DNA from: Prevotella sp. 885
Lineage (GTDB): Bacteria > Bacteroidota > Bacteroidia > Bacteroidales > Bacteroidaceae
Direction: 5' to 3'
NCBI RefSeq assembly: GCF_002265625.1
Contig: NZ_NOVE01000027.1
Coordinates: 1-42,101, forward strand
Length of the DNA stretch: 42,101 nt
The notes under the pieces: model-generated
What the model was told of the DNA's origin: nothing
The model's input: the letters and a program-made list of their open reading frames with translations, nothing else
Database searches by the model: none
Made by a program: the position numbers and the translations under genes
Shown here: positions 23,444 to 31,593 of the stretch, one piece after another
Numbering within the stretch: position 1 is the first letter of the stretch
How the letters are laid out: each line of letters begins with the position of its first letter

Positions 23444-24751
23444 ATCCTTCATTGACAGCCCGATGAGTTTCACCTCTTTGTATTTGGCAAATTCGCGGCG
23501 TATGGTCTCGAACTTTTCTTTCAGGACATGCTCCTTATATCTCTCTGGATTGCGCTTCACCTCAGCCACAAGAGCCGTACGGTCTATGTCGTTTAGGGCG
23601 ATGAGGTCTATCTCGTTGTTGCCTTGACGATCCCAATAATTGCCGACTGCCGTTACGCGTTCCTCCTCTGCTATGCGCTGACGGAAGTACTGCTCAAGCA
23701 CCAAGCCGGTATAGTCACAATAGTCGCGCTGTACGATTTCGAGCAACAGGTCGTTTCGCTCCATCTCTATGATGTTCTGGTTGGGCAGTATGAAGCGAAA
23801 CCAGAAACGGAAGAAGCAGTCGTCCATAGTCCAGCGGATATTTCGGTTGCCAGGCTTGCTGAACATCGGCAGCAGACGGTTTATGTAGTTGTAGTCCTCA
23901 TGGAGATTCTTCAGGTACGTGCCGGTATTCTTGCCGATGATATTGTCTATCTGATTCTGCACGGTCATGCCTCCTGCAATCAGCTGCAGTATGCTGAGAT
24001 AATTGGAATAGTCTCTGCCAAACTCTGCCATTATCAGCTCTATGCCTTCGCTGAGGAAGGGGCTGCCCGTGGCTGTCACCCATTCGAGCATCTGGTCCTT
24101 GGTGGTCGCTCCTGCATCCATCAACTGACCAATATACTTTGCCACACCACCGGTGAGCATATACAGACACAGCAAGTCCTCTGATGTGTAGTCAGGATTG
24201 TAGTCGCGCAATATCTCCTTTATGACAGCAATGCGGAACGGACGCAACCGTATCTCACAGTCCTTGCGACCGTAAAGCGGCTCGTCGTCGTTATCGAAAA
24301 TCTTGTGCATCATGCTGAAGATGCTGCCGCAGGCTATAAGATTCACGTGAGTGGACGTATGATAACGGTCCCATATATCCTGTATGTGGCTGGGAATGGC
24401 AGGATTGACCTTCAGCAAATTCTGAAACTCGTCAAGCACAAGAGTGAAGTGATTGTCGCGACCGTACTGCATCAATGTCTCGAAAAACTGTGCGAACGAT
24501 TCCATACGACCATATATCTGCAGTCCGAGAGCTTCTGCCGCCATACGCTGAAACTTCTCTACAAGCACATGCTCATTGTCCTTCGATACATACAGATAAA
24601 GCATACGCTGCTCTTTCTGGGTACGCAGCAACAAGGCTGTCTTGCCGATACGCCGTCTGCCCATCATCACAGTGAAGAACGACTTCTGTTCGCTCTTCTC
24701 CCAATTGCGTCGTAATATCTGCAGTTCTTTTTCTCTGTCGTAAAACTTCAT
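23438..24751 (-). CDS. ATP-binding protein of the archaeal-ATPase/DUF234 type
   Basis: This cytoplasmic 437-aa STAND-like P-loop protein has Walker A MGRRRIGKTALL (about 30-41), Walker B FTLVLDEFQNLL (about 100-111) and a sensor segment NLIACGSIFSMM. The C-terminal part carries a DUF234/PD-(D/E)XK-like motif: NEIDLIALNDIDRTALVAEVKRN (D, then E-x-K), following WDRQG. The family is widespread in anaerobes, and function is unestablished. It is often linked to mobile DNA or defence; that is only suggestive here. It ends inside the remnant of the other ATPase family at 23443. It has a good -7 box and lies downstream of an M6 protease terminator. Confidence 0.88.
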   Translation of the reverse strand: MKFYDREKELQILRRNWEKSEQKSFFTVMMGRRRIGKTALLLRTQKEQRMLYLYVSKDNEHVLVEKFQRMAAEALGLQIYGRMESFAQFFETLMQYGRDNHFTLVLDEFQNLLKVNPAIPSHIQDIWDRYHTSTHVNLIACGSIFSMMHKIFDNDDEPLYGRKDCEIRLRPFRIAVIKEILRDYNPDYTSEDLLCLYMLTGGVAKYIGQLMDAGATTKDQMLEWVTATGSPFLSEGIELIMAEFGRDYSNYLSILQLIAGGMTVQNQIDNIIGKNTGTYLKNLHEDYNYINRLLPMFSKPGNRNIRWTMDDCFFRFWFRFILPNQNIIEMERNDLLLEIVQRDYCDYTGLVLEQYFRQRIAEEERVTAVGNYWDRQGNNEIDLIALNDIDRTALVAEVKRNPERYKEHVLKEKFETIRREFAKYKEVKLIGLSMKDM

Positions 24752-24785
24752 AAGTAAAAGTGTATTTTAATTTAACCGCCATTAA

Positions 24786-24825
24786 TTTAATGGCCATTAC
24801 AATAGCGTGAGCTGACGCAAAGATA
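24786..24825 (-). promoter_or_regulatory. Promoter and palindromes upstream of the DUF234 ATPase
   Basis: TATCTTTG at 24825-24818 on the minus strand is a perfect -7 box, with no clear -33. Between it and the ATG (24751) lies TAATGGCCATTA and, just before, the 15-bp palindrome CCATTAATTTAATGG. Together they could be an operator for self-regulation; this is inference. Confidence 0.5.
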
Positions 24826-24850
24826 GTGATTTTATTATAATTATGAGCAT

Positions 24851-24904
24851 AAAAAAGTCGGAAACATTAGGGAATGCTCTCCCTTTTGTTTCCGACTTCT
24901 TTTT
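24851..24904. terminator. Terminator of the first M6 protease gene
   Basis: A 12-bp stem AAGTCGGAAACA with TGTTTCCGACTT is topped by AGGGA/TCCCT. Six T follow on the minus strand. It separates the protease gene from the DUF234 ATPase promoter. Confidence 0.88.
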
Positions 24905-24953
24905 GTCTTTATAGGTCTTTAAAGCATCTTAACGTGATGATGCCTTGGCTTTA

Positions 24954-26744
24954 TTACTTAGTCTTAAGCTCCTTCTTGCCGCCTACGATGTAGAGACCCT
25001 TGCCGAGAGCGTTGATGTCGTCACCGAGGTAGCGTCCGTCGATGCTGTATACGCGGTTGTCAGCCTTGCGTGTGTCAGCCTTGATGTCCTTGATGGCAGT
25101 CTCTGATGTGGTGTTGTCGAGGATGTTGTCCTCGTTGCCGCCCATAACGTCAAATGAGATGGTGCCGTTGACGTTCTTCTTGATGGCAGTGATAGGCTTG
25201 CCCATATACTTTGTGCCGTCCGCGTTCTTGTTGTAGAGCTTTGCAGCAGGACGTGAGTCGTCAGTAAGCTCGTCGTTGAGAGGTACGCCGCCTGACATGT
25301 AAGGATAGAGGTCGTTCTTGATGCTCTCCAGTACTGTTCCGTCAGCGTCGTTGTCAGCATGGAAGATGGTGCAGCGCTGGTGGTCAGATGCAGAAGCGTT
25401 AACCTGATTGATGCCCCACTTGGTCTGGTCATAGTCGACGTGTGTGATCATAAGACCGCTGCCGTAGAGCTCAGCGTCCCAACCCTTCTTCTGACGGTTC
25501 TCGAGGGTGTAGAACTCGTCTGGATGCTTGTCGTTATAGAGGATGAAGGGACGTCCATAGTCCTCAGAGCTCTGCATGGCTTTGATGGTAGCCGGCTCGT
25601 CGAGGACGATAGGCTCTGTCCATCCTGCGTAGATACGCTCGTAAGCGGTGTAGTTACATGGAGTGAAGCCGCCGCCGTTGTATGAACCGGCGCTCATTAC
25701 GTCGTAGAAGCCCATACCGTAGTTGCCGCCGTTAGAGCTGGTGTCGTACATATCGGCGAATCCGAGGCAGTGTGAGAACTCGTGGCAGATGGTTCCGATA
25801 CCAGCGAGCTTGAGCTCGTTGGTGTATGTGCCGGTTGCATTGTTGATGACACGCTCCATCTCGTTGGCGCAAGCGTATGTGTCCACCTTGCCCTTGCCCT
25901 GGTCAGAATAGTTGAGCACCTTGCCCACGCATGTCCATCTGATCTGATATTCGTGGGGCCATACAGTCTTGGCATCGCCGCCTGAAGCCTCGCCGAGACC
26001 GGCGTAGAGCACGAACACCTGGTCTGCATATCCGTCGCCGTCCCAGTCGTAGTCGTTGAAGTTGAATCCGTCTTCCACGGCAGCGTCACAGCCTTCCTGA
26101 ATCATATATCCCACCTTTGTGTCGATGTTAGCGCCGTCGTTCTTGCCGTAGTATGATGAGGTATGTGAGAGTGTGTACGGACCTGCGATGTCGAAGTCGA
26201 GCTCGAACTGACCGTTGCTCTGTGAGAGGAAGTAGTCGGTGACAGATCCTACGTATCCGTCCTCGTGAGTGAGTCCCTTCTCGTTAGCCACCATCTTATA
26301 GTATGCGTTGTCATGACCAGTCTCAAACTTCTGGTTGGGGAACTGTACGAGTATGATGATGCCCTTCTTCTTGCCTGTGTAAGTGATGTGCTCGTCGCCG
26401 ATCTGTACTCTCTGCTGTCCGCTTGAGAATGACATATTGACGGGCTTAACTACAGAGTTGAGGCGCTTGGCACGCTTCTCGCCGATGATGGCGCGGCGCA
26501 TCTGGGCATGAGCAGCCATTACGTCCATATTGGCAGCTTCGTAAACGCCTTCCTTGTCCTGGCTTTCCACGTAGCGCATGCCGTTGTCGGCCTGCCACCA
26601 GTTCATGTACTCGTCGCCCATCTGTGTTGCCACAACCTGTGTGCCGTCAGCGAGCGTCAGTGTCTTCTTGGCCTGCTTTGCGGGCACTGCGAATGTGGTG
26701 CTTGCAGCAAGAGCCAATGAGAGCATTGCGATGATTTTCTTCAT
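24954..26744 (-). CDS. Secreted M6 family metalloprotease (first copy)
   Basis: This 596-aa zinc metalloprotease is predicted to be exported, with a signal peptide (about 1-19, ending TTFA). The active-site motif HEFSHCLGFAD has H321, E322 and H325, with a following aspartate region DMYD. A calcium-like DWDGDG loop lies at 233-238, a feature seen in M6 relatives of immune inhibitor A. The C-terminus (VYSIDGRYLG...GKGLYIVGGKK) resembles type IX secretion sorting domains in short form. It has its own promoter and terminator. A second, 703-aa paralog is at 39757. Substrate is unknown. Confidence 0.9.
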   Translation of the reverse strand: MKKIIAMLSLALAASTTFAVPAKQAKKTLTLADGTQVVATQMGDEYMNWWQADNGMRYVESQDKEGVYEAANMDVMAAHAQMRRAIIGEKRAKRLNSVVKPVNMSFSSGQQRVQIGDEHITYTGKKKGIIILVQFPNQKFETGHDNAYYKMVANEKGLTHEDGYVGSVTDYFLSQSNGQFELDFDIAGPYTLSHTSSYYGKNDGANIDTKVGYMIQEGCDAAVEDGFNFNDYDWDGDGYADQVFVLYAGLGEASGGDAKTVWPHEYQIRWTCVGKVLNYSDQGKGKVDTYACANEMERVINNATGTYTNELKLAGIGTICHEFSHCLGFADMYDTSSNGGNYGMGFYDVMSAGSYNGGGFTPCNYTAYERIYAGWTEPIVLDEPATIKAMQSSEDYGRPFILYNDKHPDEFYTLENRQKKGWDAELYGSGLMITHVDYDQTKWGINQVNASASDHQRCTIFHADNDADGTVLESIKNDLYPYMSGGVPLNDELTDDSRPAAKLYNKNADGTKYMGKPITAIKKNVNGTISFDVMGGNEDNILDNTTSETAIKDIKADTRKADNRVYSIDGRYLGDDINALGKGLYIVGGKKELKTK

Positions 26745-26785
26745 ATAACTATATTGATTTTTTTGTGATTAGCTTGTAACGACGG

Positions 26786-26817
26786 CAAAATTACATAAAT
26801 CTCAGCAAAACAACAAA
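26786..26817 (-). promoter_or_regulatory. Promoter of first M6 protease
   Basis: TAATTTTG at 26793-26786 and TTTG at 26817-26814 on the minus strand are separated by 20 bp. The leader is about 35 nt. Confidence 0.8.
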
Positions 26818-26871
26818 TTAAATCAACGAATTAGTTTATGAAGAATATAAAAAAGGAGATATGGATAAACA

Positions 26872-26977
26872 AGTAGCGGAGGTCTCTGGCCTCCGCAGCA
26901 CCAAGCCTAATACTCATTATAAATATTTATTGTATTAGTATGATTGTATGCTGCGGAGACCATAGACCTCCGCTACT
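26872..26977. repeat. GGAGGTCT inverted repeat with 48-bp AT-rich spacer
   Basis: Arms of 29 bp (26872-26900 and 26949-26977) match with 27 complementary positions. Each arm is AGTAGCGGAGGTCT plus TCCGCAGCA with a short variable centre. The related sequence GGAGACCTCCTCTACTG appears in both compound repeats (near 6979 and 9602). It lies between the rsmD stop and the M6 protease promoter and may be a repetitive extragenic element. No gene is seen between 26745 and 27051. Confidence 0.8.
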
Positions 26978-27010
26978 GTAAAATTTAAAATCGTAGGCGA
27001 AGCCAAGAGC

Positions 27011-27060
27011 AATTCCTAACTCCTAATTCCTAACTCGTAATTCCTAATTCCTCATTCCTC
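27011..27060. repeat. AATTCCTAACTCC tandem repeat at the rsmD stop
   Basis: Degenerate units AATTCCTAAC/TCCTAATTCC run up to and over the rsmD stop codon at 27052-27054. The same family lies next to the fadD stop at 31547-31579. Confidence 0.75.
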
Positions 27061-27600
27061 CTCTGGTGTTCTGAACAGCGAGAAGTTGACGCTGCCGTAT
27101 GCTCTGTGCTCGATGAAGCCGGGGACGGAGCTGAAGTCGTTCTTCTTGCCATGCTCGAAGACCAGGAGACCACCAGGCTTGAGCATCTTCTTTTCGAGGA
27201 TGAGATTAGGGATGGTCGGCAGCTCGGGGAGAGCGTAGGGTGGGTCGGCGAAGATGAGGTCGAACTGCTGCTTGCAGGTGCGGATGAAACGGAAGACGTC
27301 GCCGCGGATGAGGATGTTGTCGCGGTCGGCAGATATCTTCTTCATACACTCGCGGATGAACGAGGCGTGGTCGCGGTCTGCCTCCACGCTTATCACCGGC
27401 GAGCAACCGCGCGACAGCATCTCGAGCGATATGCTGCCCGTGCCTGCAAAGAGGTCGAGGGCGTTGGCACCGTCAAGGTCGACGTATCCGCCGATGACGT
27501 TGAATATGTTCTCCTTGGCGAAGTCGGTGGTGGGTCGTGCCTTGAAGGATCGCGGGATGTCGAAGTGGCGCCCCTTGTATATTCCTGTTATTATTCGCAT
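27052..27600 (-). CDS. rsmD: 16S rRNA (guanine966-N2) methyltransferase RsmD
   Basis: This cytoplasmic SAM-dependent enzyme methylates G966 of 16S rRNA. The 182-aa protein has the RsmD opening RIITGIYKGRHF and PTTDFAKENIFNV, the SAM-binding loop LDLFAGTGSISLEMLSRG (about 50-65) and the catalytic FADPPY (the D/N-P-P-Y motif). The frame is open to 27762, but only the ATG at 27600 fits family length and the conserved start. It lies 38 bp after the DUF3822 gene, an association conserved in Bacteroidota. The stop falls inside the AATTCCTAAC repeat. Confidence 0.95.
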   Translation of the reverse strand: MRIITGIYKGRHFDIPRSFKARPTTDFAKENIFNVIGGYVDLDGANALDLFAGTGSISLEMLSRGCSPVISVEADRDHASFIRECMKKISADRDNILIRGDVFRFIRTCKQQFDLIFADPPYALPELPTIPNLILEKKMLKPGGLLVFEHGKKNDFSSVPGFIEHRAYGSVNFSLFRTPEEE

Positions 27601-27638
27601 ATAGTTCTTTTTTTCTATATATATATTATAATGTGTAA

Positions 27639-28388
27639 TCAGATGTTGACGTGCTTGATGTTTCGCACGAACTGCTTCAGCATGTTGAGCAGCGCCTCGT
27701 GTCCGGTGATGTTGCCCGACAGACAGAGTACGTCCGTCTTGCGCATGCCCAACTGTTGCCATGTGTTGAGGATGTAGTAGGCTGAATCTTCGGTTGTGGA
27801 GATCTCGAAGGAGGTGCTTATGCGCAGACGACCCTTGCGGAACGAGAAGATGTCGACGCGGCGGTCGTGGAAGTAGCAGAACATCTTCTCCTGGAATCCT
27901 CCCGAGGCGAAGCGGCTGAACTCTGTGATGACGGGACCGAGCAGATGGAGGAACTCGACGTGCAGGAAACGCTCCGTGAGCACGAAACGTAGGTCCTTGC
28001 CCACGGCGAAGGCTGCCACGGCATTGGCGGCAGGGATCTGTACGGTGTCGACGTCGTCGTTCTCGCAGGTGGTGTTGACGTGATGATAGAGTAGGGGAGC
28101 GGCGTCAGCGTCGAACTCCTCCGCGGGTATGAGGAGGAGCGGCGTATCGACGTAGACCCTTACCTGACTGAACACGGGATGATACTGCGACGGCATGGTC
28201 TGTCCGTTCTGTGTAGGCGAGGTGTGGACCTGCAGCAGTCGGCAGTCGGCAAGCGCCTGCCTCATGTTTGCAGCCACGGAGATGCCCGTCTTCATGCTGT
28301 ACTGCTCGAAGTCGGTCTGTCCCTCTATTACGGTGTTGGGCGCCGTGAAGGATATGGTGGTCCGTGTGATGCGAATGATGAGTCTCAT
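27639..28388 (-). CDS. DUF3822 family protein
   Basis: The 249-aa protein has no signal peptide. Pattern and neighbourhood (immediately before rsmD) fit DUF3822, a Bacteroidota family with an actin/ASKHA-like look. Family function is not known. Visible features: strand-rich N-terminus (LIIRITRTTISFTAPN), a middle segment VGKDLRFVLTERFLHVEFLH and the C-terminal LCLSGNITGHEALLNML, compatible with a phosphate-binding-like glycine turn. It begins 41 bp after the His-rich GTPase gene. Confidence 0.8.
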   Translation of the reverse strand: MRLIIRITRTTISFTAPNTVIEGQTDFEQYSMKTGISVAANMRQALADCRLLQVHTSPTQNGQTMPSQYHPVFSQVRVYVDTPLLLIPAEEFDADAAPLLYHHVNTTCENDDVDTVQIPAANAVAAFAVGKDLRFVLTERFLHVEFLHLLGPVITEFSRFASGGFQEKMFCYFHDRRVDIFSFRKGRLRISTSFEISTTEDSAYYILNTWQQLGMRKTDVLCLSGNITGHEALLNMLKQFVRNIKHVNI

Positions 28389-28429
28389 CTGGTTACCTTA
28401 TATATATGTAATGTCTTTATTCGTGTATG

Positions 28430-29668
28430 TTAGTCGGTGAGGCAGAAGTCGAGGTCTTTCTCTATCTCCTCACGGTTCATGTTCTGTCCGATGAATACAA
28501 TCTTCTGCATGCGGTCGCCGTAAGTGTCGTCCCAGTCGCGTGCCAGTCCCGGATTCTGCTTCATCATCTCGCGAAGCTCTTCCTCTGGCATTGTGGCATA
28601 CCACTGTCCGGCGTTGCGCATCTCTATCTGCTTGCCAGCCTGCTCGAATACGTAGCAGATGTTCTCCTCGCCCTTGAAGTAGCAGAGACCCTTGCAGCGG
28701 ATGACGCTCTTAGGCCATTTCTTTGTGACAACGTAGTCGAACTTGTTCATGTCCAGCGGACGGCGGCGCTTATAGACGAAGGTGCCGATGCCGTATTCGA
28801 GAGCTTCGCCCTCTTCCTCGTTCTCCAGTCCGTGATGGTGATGGTGGTGGCAATGTCCTTCCTCGTGGTCATGCTCCTCGTGGTCATCGTCGTGGTCATG
28901 ATGATGGTGGTGGTGATGTTCTTCCTCCTCCTCTTCTTGGCTTTCGATGCCCTCAATCCATCTTGCTGATGTGGCAACCTTCTGGAAGTTGAATTCGTCG
29001 GTATTGAGCAGCTTGTCAAGATTGACGTCGCAATAGTCGCATGTGATGATGTCTGCGTGCGGCTGAAGCTCGCGCAGTATAGCCTTTATGCGGGCAAGCT
29101 CTTCGGGAGTGACCTCCGAAGCCTTGTTGAGGAGAATCTTGTTGCAGAACTCCACCTGTTGGATTACGAGGCTGGCGAGGTCTTCCTCACCGATGTTGTC
29201 CTTTGTGAGGTCGTCGCCGCCGGCAAACTCGTCCTTGAGGCGCAGAGCGTCAACGACGGTGACGATGGAGTCGAGCTTGGCAATGCTTTTAGTGGCGAGG
29301 TTGGGATAGATGCGCGGATAGGCGCTGATGGTCTGTGCGATTGGAGCCGGCTCGCAGATGCCGCTTGCTTCGATGACAATATAGTCGAAGCGCTGCTGCG
29401 ACACGATGTCGCTGAGCTGCTGTACGAGGTCCATCTTCAGTGTGCAGCAGATGCATCCGTTCTGAAGAGCCACGAGATTGTCGTCCTGCTCTCCCACAAT
29501 GCCACCCTTCTCGATGAGTGTGGCGTCGATGTTCACTTCGCCGATGTCATTGACGATGACGGCGAACTTGATGCCTTGCTTGTTGGCAAGTATACGGTTG
29601 AGGAGTGTTGTCTTTCCGCTTCCAAGATATCCTGTGAGCAGAAGCACCGGTGTTGTGTTATTATCCAT
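28430..29668 (-). CDS. His-rich G3E family GTPase (CobW/COG0523)
   Basis: This cytoplasmic metal-chaperone-like GTPase of the COG0523 family has 412 aa. The P-loop is GYLGSGKT (residues 13-20) and the metal-binding motif is GCICC (C72, C74, C75), typical of CobW/ZNG1-type proteins. Switch segment E-A-S-G follows at 100-103. A striking His/Asp/Glu tract occupies about 245-280, in the C-terminal linker, and is likely to bind Zn2+ or another transition metal. The CobW C-terminal domain follows. It begins 7 bp after the CYTH gene, so they are very likely co-transcribed. The specific metal and target are not evident. Confidence 0.93.
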   Translation of the reverse strand: MDNNTTPVLLLTGYLGSGKTTLLNRILANKQGIKFAVIVNDIGEVNIDATLIEKGGIVGEQDDNLVALQNGCICCTLKMDLVQQLSDIVSQQRFDYIVIEASGICEPAPIAQTISAYPRIYPNLATKSIAKLDSIVTVVDALRLKDEFAGGDDLTKDNIGEEDLASLVIQQVEFCNKILLNKASEVTPEELARIKAILRELQPHADIITCDYCDVNLDKLLNTDEFNFQKVATSARWIEGIESQEEEEEEHHHHHHHDHDDDHEEHDHEEGHCHHHHHHGLENEEEGEALEYGIGTFVYKRRRPLDMNKFDYVVTKKWPKSVIRCKGLCYFKGEENICYVFEQAGKQIEMRNAGQWYATMPEEELREMMKQNPGLARDWDDTYGDRMQKIVFIGQNMNREEIEKDLDFCLTD

Positions 29669-29675
29669 AATCTTC

Positions 29676-30173
29676 TTACTTTTGTTTTTTATGAGCCCAT
29701 GTACTGTATGGCGATTTTATAAGTTCTGAATTATAGTAGCGGCGGTCGCCCGTCACCTCCTCGCCGAGGAAGTCGGGACGCTGGAAGGTTTCGTCCTCCG
29801 CGCCAAGCTCCACCTCCGCAACTGTCAGTCCCTCGTTGTCGCCGAAGAACTCGTCAATCTCGAAGGTGTGTCGTCCGTCCGCACTCTTCACCAGCCATCG
29901 TTTCTTGTCGATCACTCCTCCGCGGCAGAGCTGGTAGAGGTGCTCGGCTTCGTCGATGGTTATCTCTTTCTCAAACTCGTAGCGCGAGAGTCCGGCTGCG
30001 TCGCTGTGGCTCTTGATGGTCAGCCATGCGCTGTCGTCGCGGGTGCGGACACGTACGGTGGCTGTTTCGCAGGGCATATATCCCTGCTTTATCCGACTAC
30101 ACGAAAAGGCGGCATCCTTATAGTTGCCGCCTTCCCGAATGAGGAATTTACGTTCTATTTCAAATCCGCTCAT
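29676..30173 (-). CDS. CYTH domain protein (triphosphate tunnel family)
   Basis: This 165-aa cytoplasmic protein has the family's EIERKF motif (E5, E7, K9) and matching strands: TVRVRTRDDSAWLTIKS, YEFEKEI, KKRWLV, FEIDEF and AEVEL. Most of the usual tunnel Glu/Arg/Lys residues are visible. CYTH enzymes hydrolyse inorganic triphosphate or organic triphosphates (or make cAMP or ThTP in relatives). The substrate is unknown. The gene lies 40 bp after a 46-aa membrane peptide gene and 7 bp before the GTPase gene. Confidence 0.93.
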   Translation of the reverse strand: MSGFEIERKFLIREGGNYKDAAFSCSRIKQGYMPCETATVRVRTRDDSAWLTIKSHSDAAGLSRYEFEKEITIDEAEHLYQLCRGGVIDKKRWLVKSADGRHTFEIDEFFGDNEGLTVAEVELGAEDETFQRPDFLGEEVTGDRRYYNSELIKSPYSTWAHKKQK

Positions 30174-30213
30174 TTTCTTACCTAATGTTTTATTTGTTTA
30201 CTTGCATTTTTTG

Positions 30214-30354
30214 TTATGCGTTCATGCAGGTCCAGATGGCGAAAGCCGCTCCTCCGAGGACGAGCAACCAGAAAATGCTTTCCACGACTTTCTTTCCCTT
30301 CTTCTCCTGTTCCTTAGCGTATTTCTCACGCTTGATTTTGCTTTGCTGGCTCAT
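30214..30354 (-). CDS. Small membrane peptide (46 aa)
   Basis: A short gene from ATG 30354 to TAA 30214 encodes MSQQSKIKREKYAKEQEKKG and then a hydrophobic C-terminal segment FWLLVLGGAAFAIW. The N-terminus is strongly basic, with one membrane helix, so the positive part should stay in the cytoplasm. It lies between prfB and the CYTH gene, about 40 bp from each, in the same direction. Its spacing and composition support a real gene, but the function is unknown. Confidence 0.7.
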   Translation of the reverse strand: MSQQSKIKREKYAKEQEKKGKKVVESIFWLLVLGGAAFAIWTCMNA

Positions 30355-30394
30355 AGTTGTATGATTTTTAAGATTTGATTTTTACATATCTGAC

Positions 30395-31516
30395 TTATGC
30401 GTCTTCCACTGTCGGGAATTCCATGAGGTATGCCTTTATGAATCCGTCAATCTTGCCGTCCATCACAGCGTCCACGTCTGTGGTCTGATAGTTGGTGCGG
30501 TGGTCCTTTACGCGGCGGTCGTCAAAGACGTAGGAGCGTATCTGGCTGCCCCATTCAATCTTCTTCTTGCCTGCCTCAATCTTAGCCTGCGCCTCAAGAC
30601 GTTTCTTCATGGCGCGGTCGTAGAGTTGTGATTTGAGGAGTCGCATGGCGTTGTTACGGTTTTCGAGCTGCTTGCGGCTCTCCGTGTTCTCGATGAGGAT
30701 TTCCTCCTCCTCGCCAGTGTCGGGGTCGACATACTGATAACGGAGTCGTACGCCAGTCTCCACCTTGTTGACGTTCTGACCACCGGCTCCTCCTGAACGG
30801 AAGAGGTCCCACGACACCTTGGACGGATCGACGTACACTTCGATGGTGTCGTCTACGAGTGGCGATACGAATACGGAAGCGAAGGAAGTCATTCGCTTGC
30901 CCTGGGCATTGAATGGCGATACGCGGACGAGACGGTGTACGCCGTTCTCGCTCTTGAGGAATCCGTAGGCATACTCGCCGCCCTCTATCTCCATGGTGAC
31001 GCTCTTGATGCCAGCCTCGTCGCCTTCCTGAATGTTGCTGATGGTCACCTTATATCCGTGAGCCTCCGCCCAGCGCATATACATACGCATGAGCATCTGC
31101 GCCCAGTCCTGGCTCTCCGTGCCGCCGGCACCTGAATTGATTTTCATGACGCAGTCCATGGGGTCCTCCTTCTGTCGGAGCATATTCATAAGCTCGAGGT
31201 CTTCGATGGCGCTCACAGCCTTGGCGTAATCGTCGTCTACCTCTTCTTCCGTGACGAGTTCGTCCTTATGGAAGTCGAAAGCGAGCTGCAGTTCGTCTGC
31301 AAGACGCTTCACGTTCTCGTATCCCTTTATCCATTTCTCGAGCGTCTTCACTTTCTTCATCTGCTCCTCTGCGTACTTCTGGTCTTCCCAGAAGTCTGGA
31401 GCCTGTGTGCGGAGCTGTTCTTCCTCGAACTCCACGCGTTTCTTGTCGATATTAAGATAATGATGGAGTGCTTCAGTGCGCTCCATCACATCCTTTAGCT
31501 GATCGGCTGTTATCAT
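30395..31516 (-). CDS. prfB: Peptide chain release factor 2
   Basis: RF2 recognises UGA and UAA stop codons and triggers release. The 373-aa protein has the catalytic GGQ at residues 245-247 (FRSGGAGGQNVNK) and the specificity tripeptide SPF at 200-202 (LVRVSPFN), which marks RF2 rather than RF1. The reading frame is continuous from ATG 31516; the programmed +1 frameshift near codon 25 found in many prfB genes is absent. It starts 78 bp after the fadD stop, across the AATTCCTAAC repeat. Co-transcription from the fadD promoter is plausible. Confidence 0.96.
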   Translation of the reverse strand: MITADQLKDVMERTEALHHYLNIDKKRVEFEEEQLRTQAPDFWEDQKYAEEQMKKVKTLEKWIKGYENVKRLADELQLAFDFHKDELVTEEEVDDDYAKAVSAIEDLELMNMLRQKEDPMDCVMKINSGAGGTESQDWAQMLMRMYMRWAEAHGYKVTISNIQEGDEAGIKSVTMEIEGGEYAYGFLKSENGVHRLVRVSPFNAQGKRMTSFASVFVSPLVDDTIEVYVDPSKVSWDLFRSGGAGGQNVNKVETGVRLRYQYVDPDTGEEEEILIENTESRKQLENRNNAMRLLKSQLYDRAMKKRLEAQAKIEAGKKKIEWGSQIRSYVFDDRRVKDHRTNYQTTDVDAVMDGKIDGFIKAYLMEFPTVEDA

Positions 31517-31546
31517 TTCTGAGTTTTGATTTTTGAATTATCTATC

Positions 31547-31593
31547 AATTCCTAATTCCTAACTCCTAATTCCTAATTGCGGCAGAATGCCGC
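31547..31593. repeat. AATTCCTAACTCC repeat plus GCGGCA hairpin after fadD
   Basis: The tandem repeat at 31547-31579 directly precedes a perfect 6-bp hairpin (GCGGCA-GAA-TGCCGC, 31579-31593) that touches the fadD stop codon at 31594. No T run follows, so it is not a typical terminator. Same repeat family as at 27011-27060. Confidence 0.75.
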
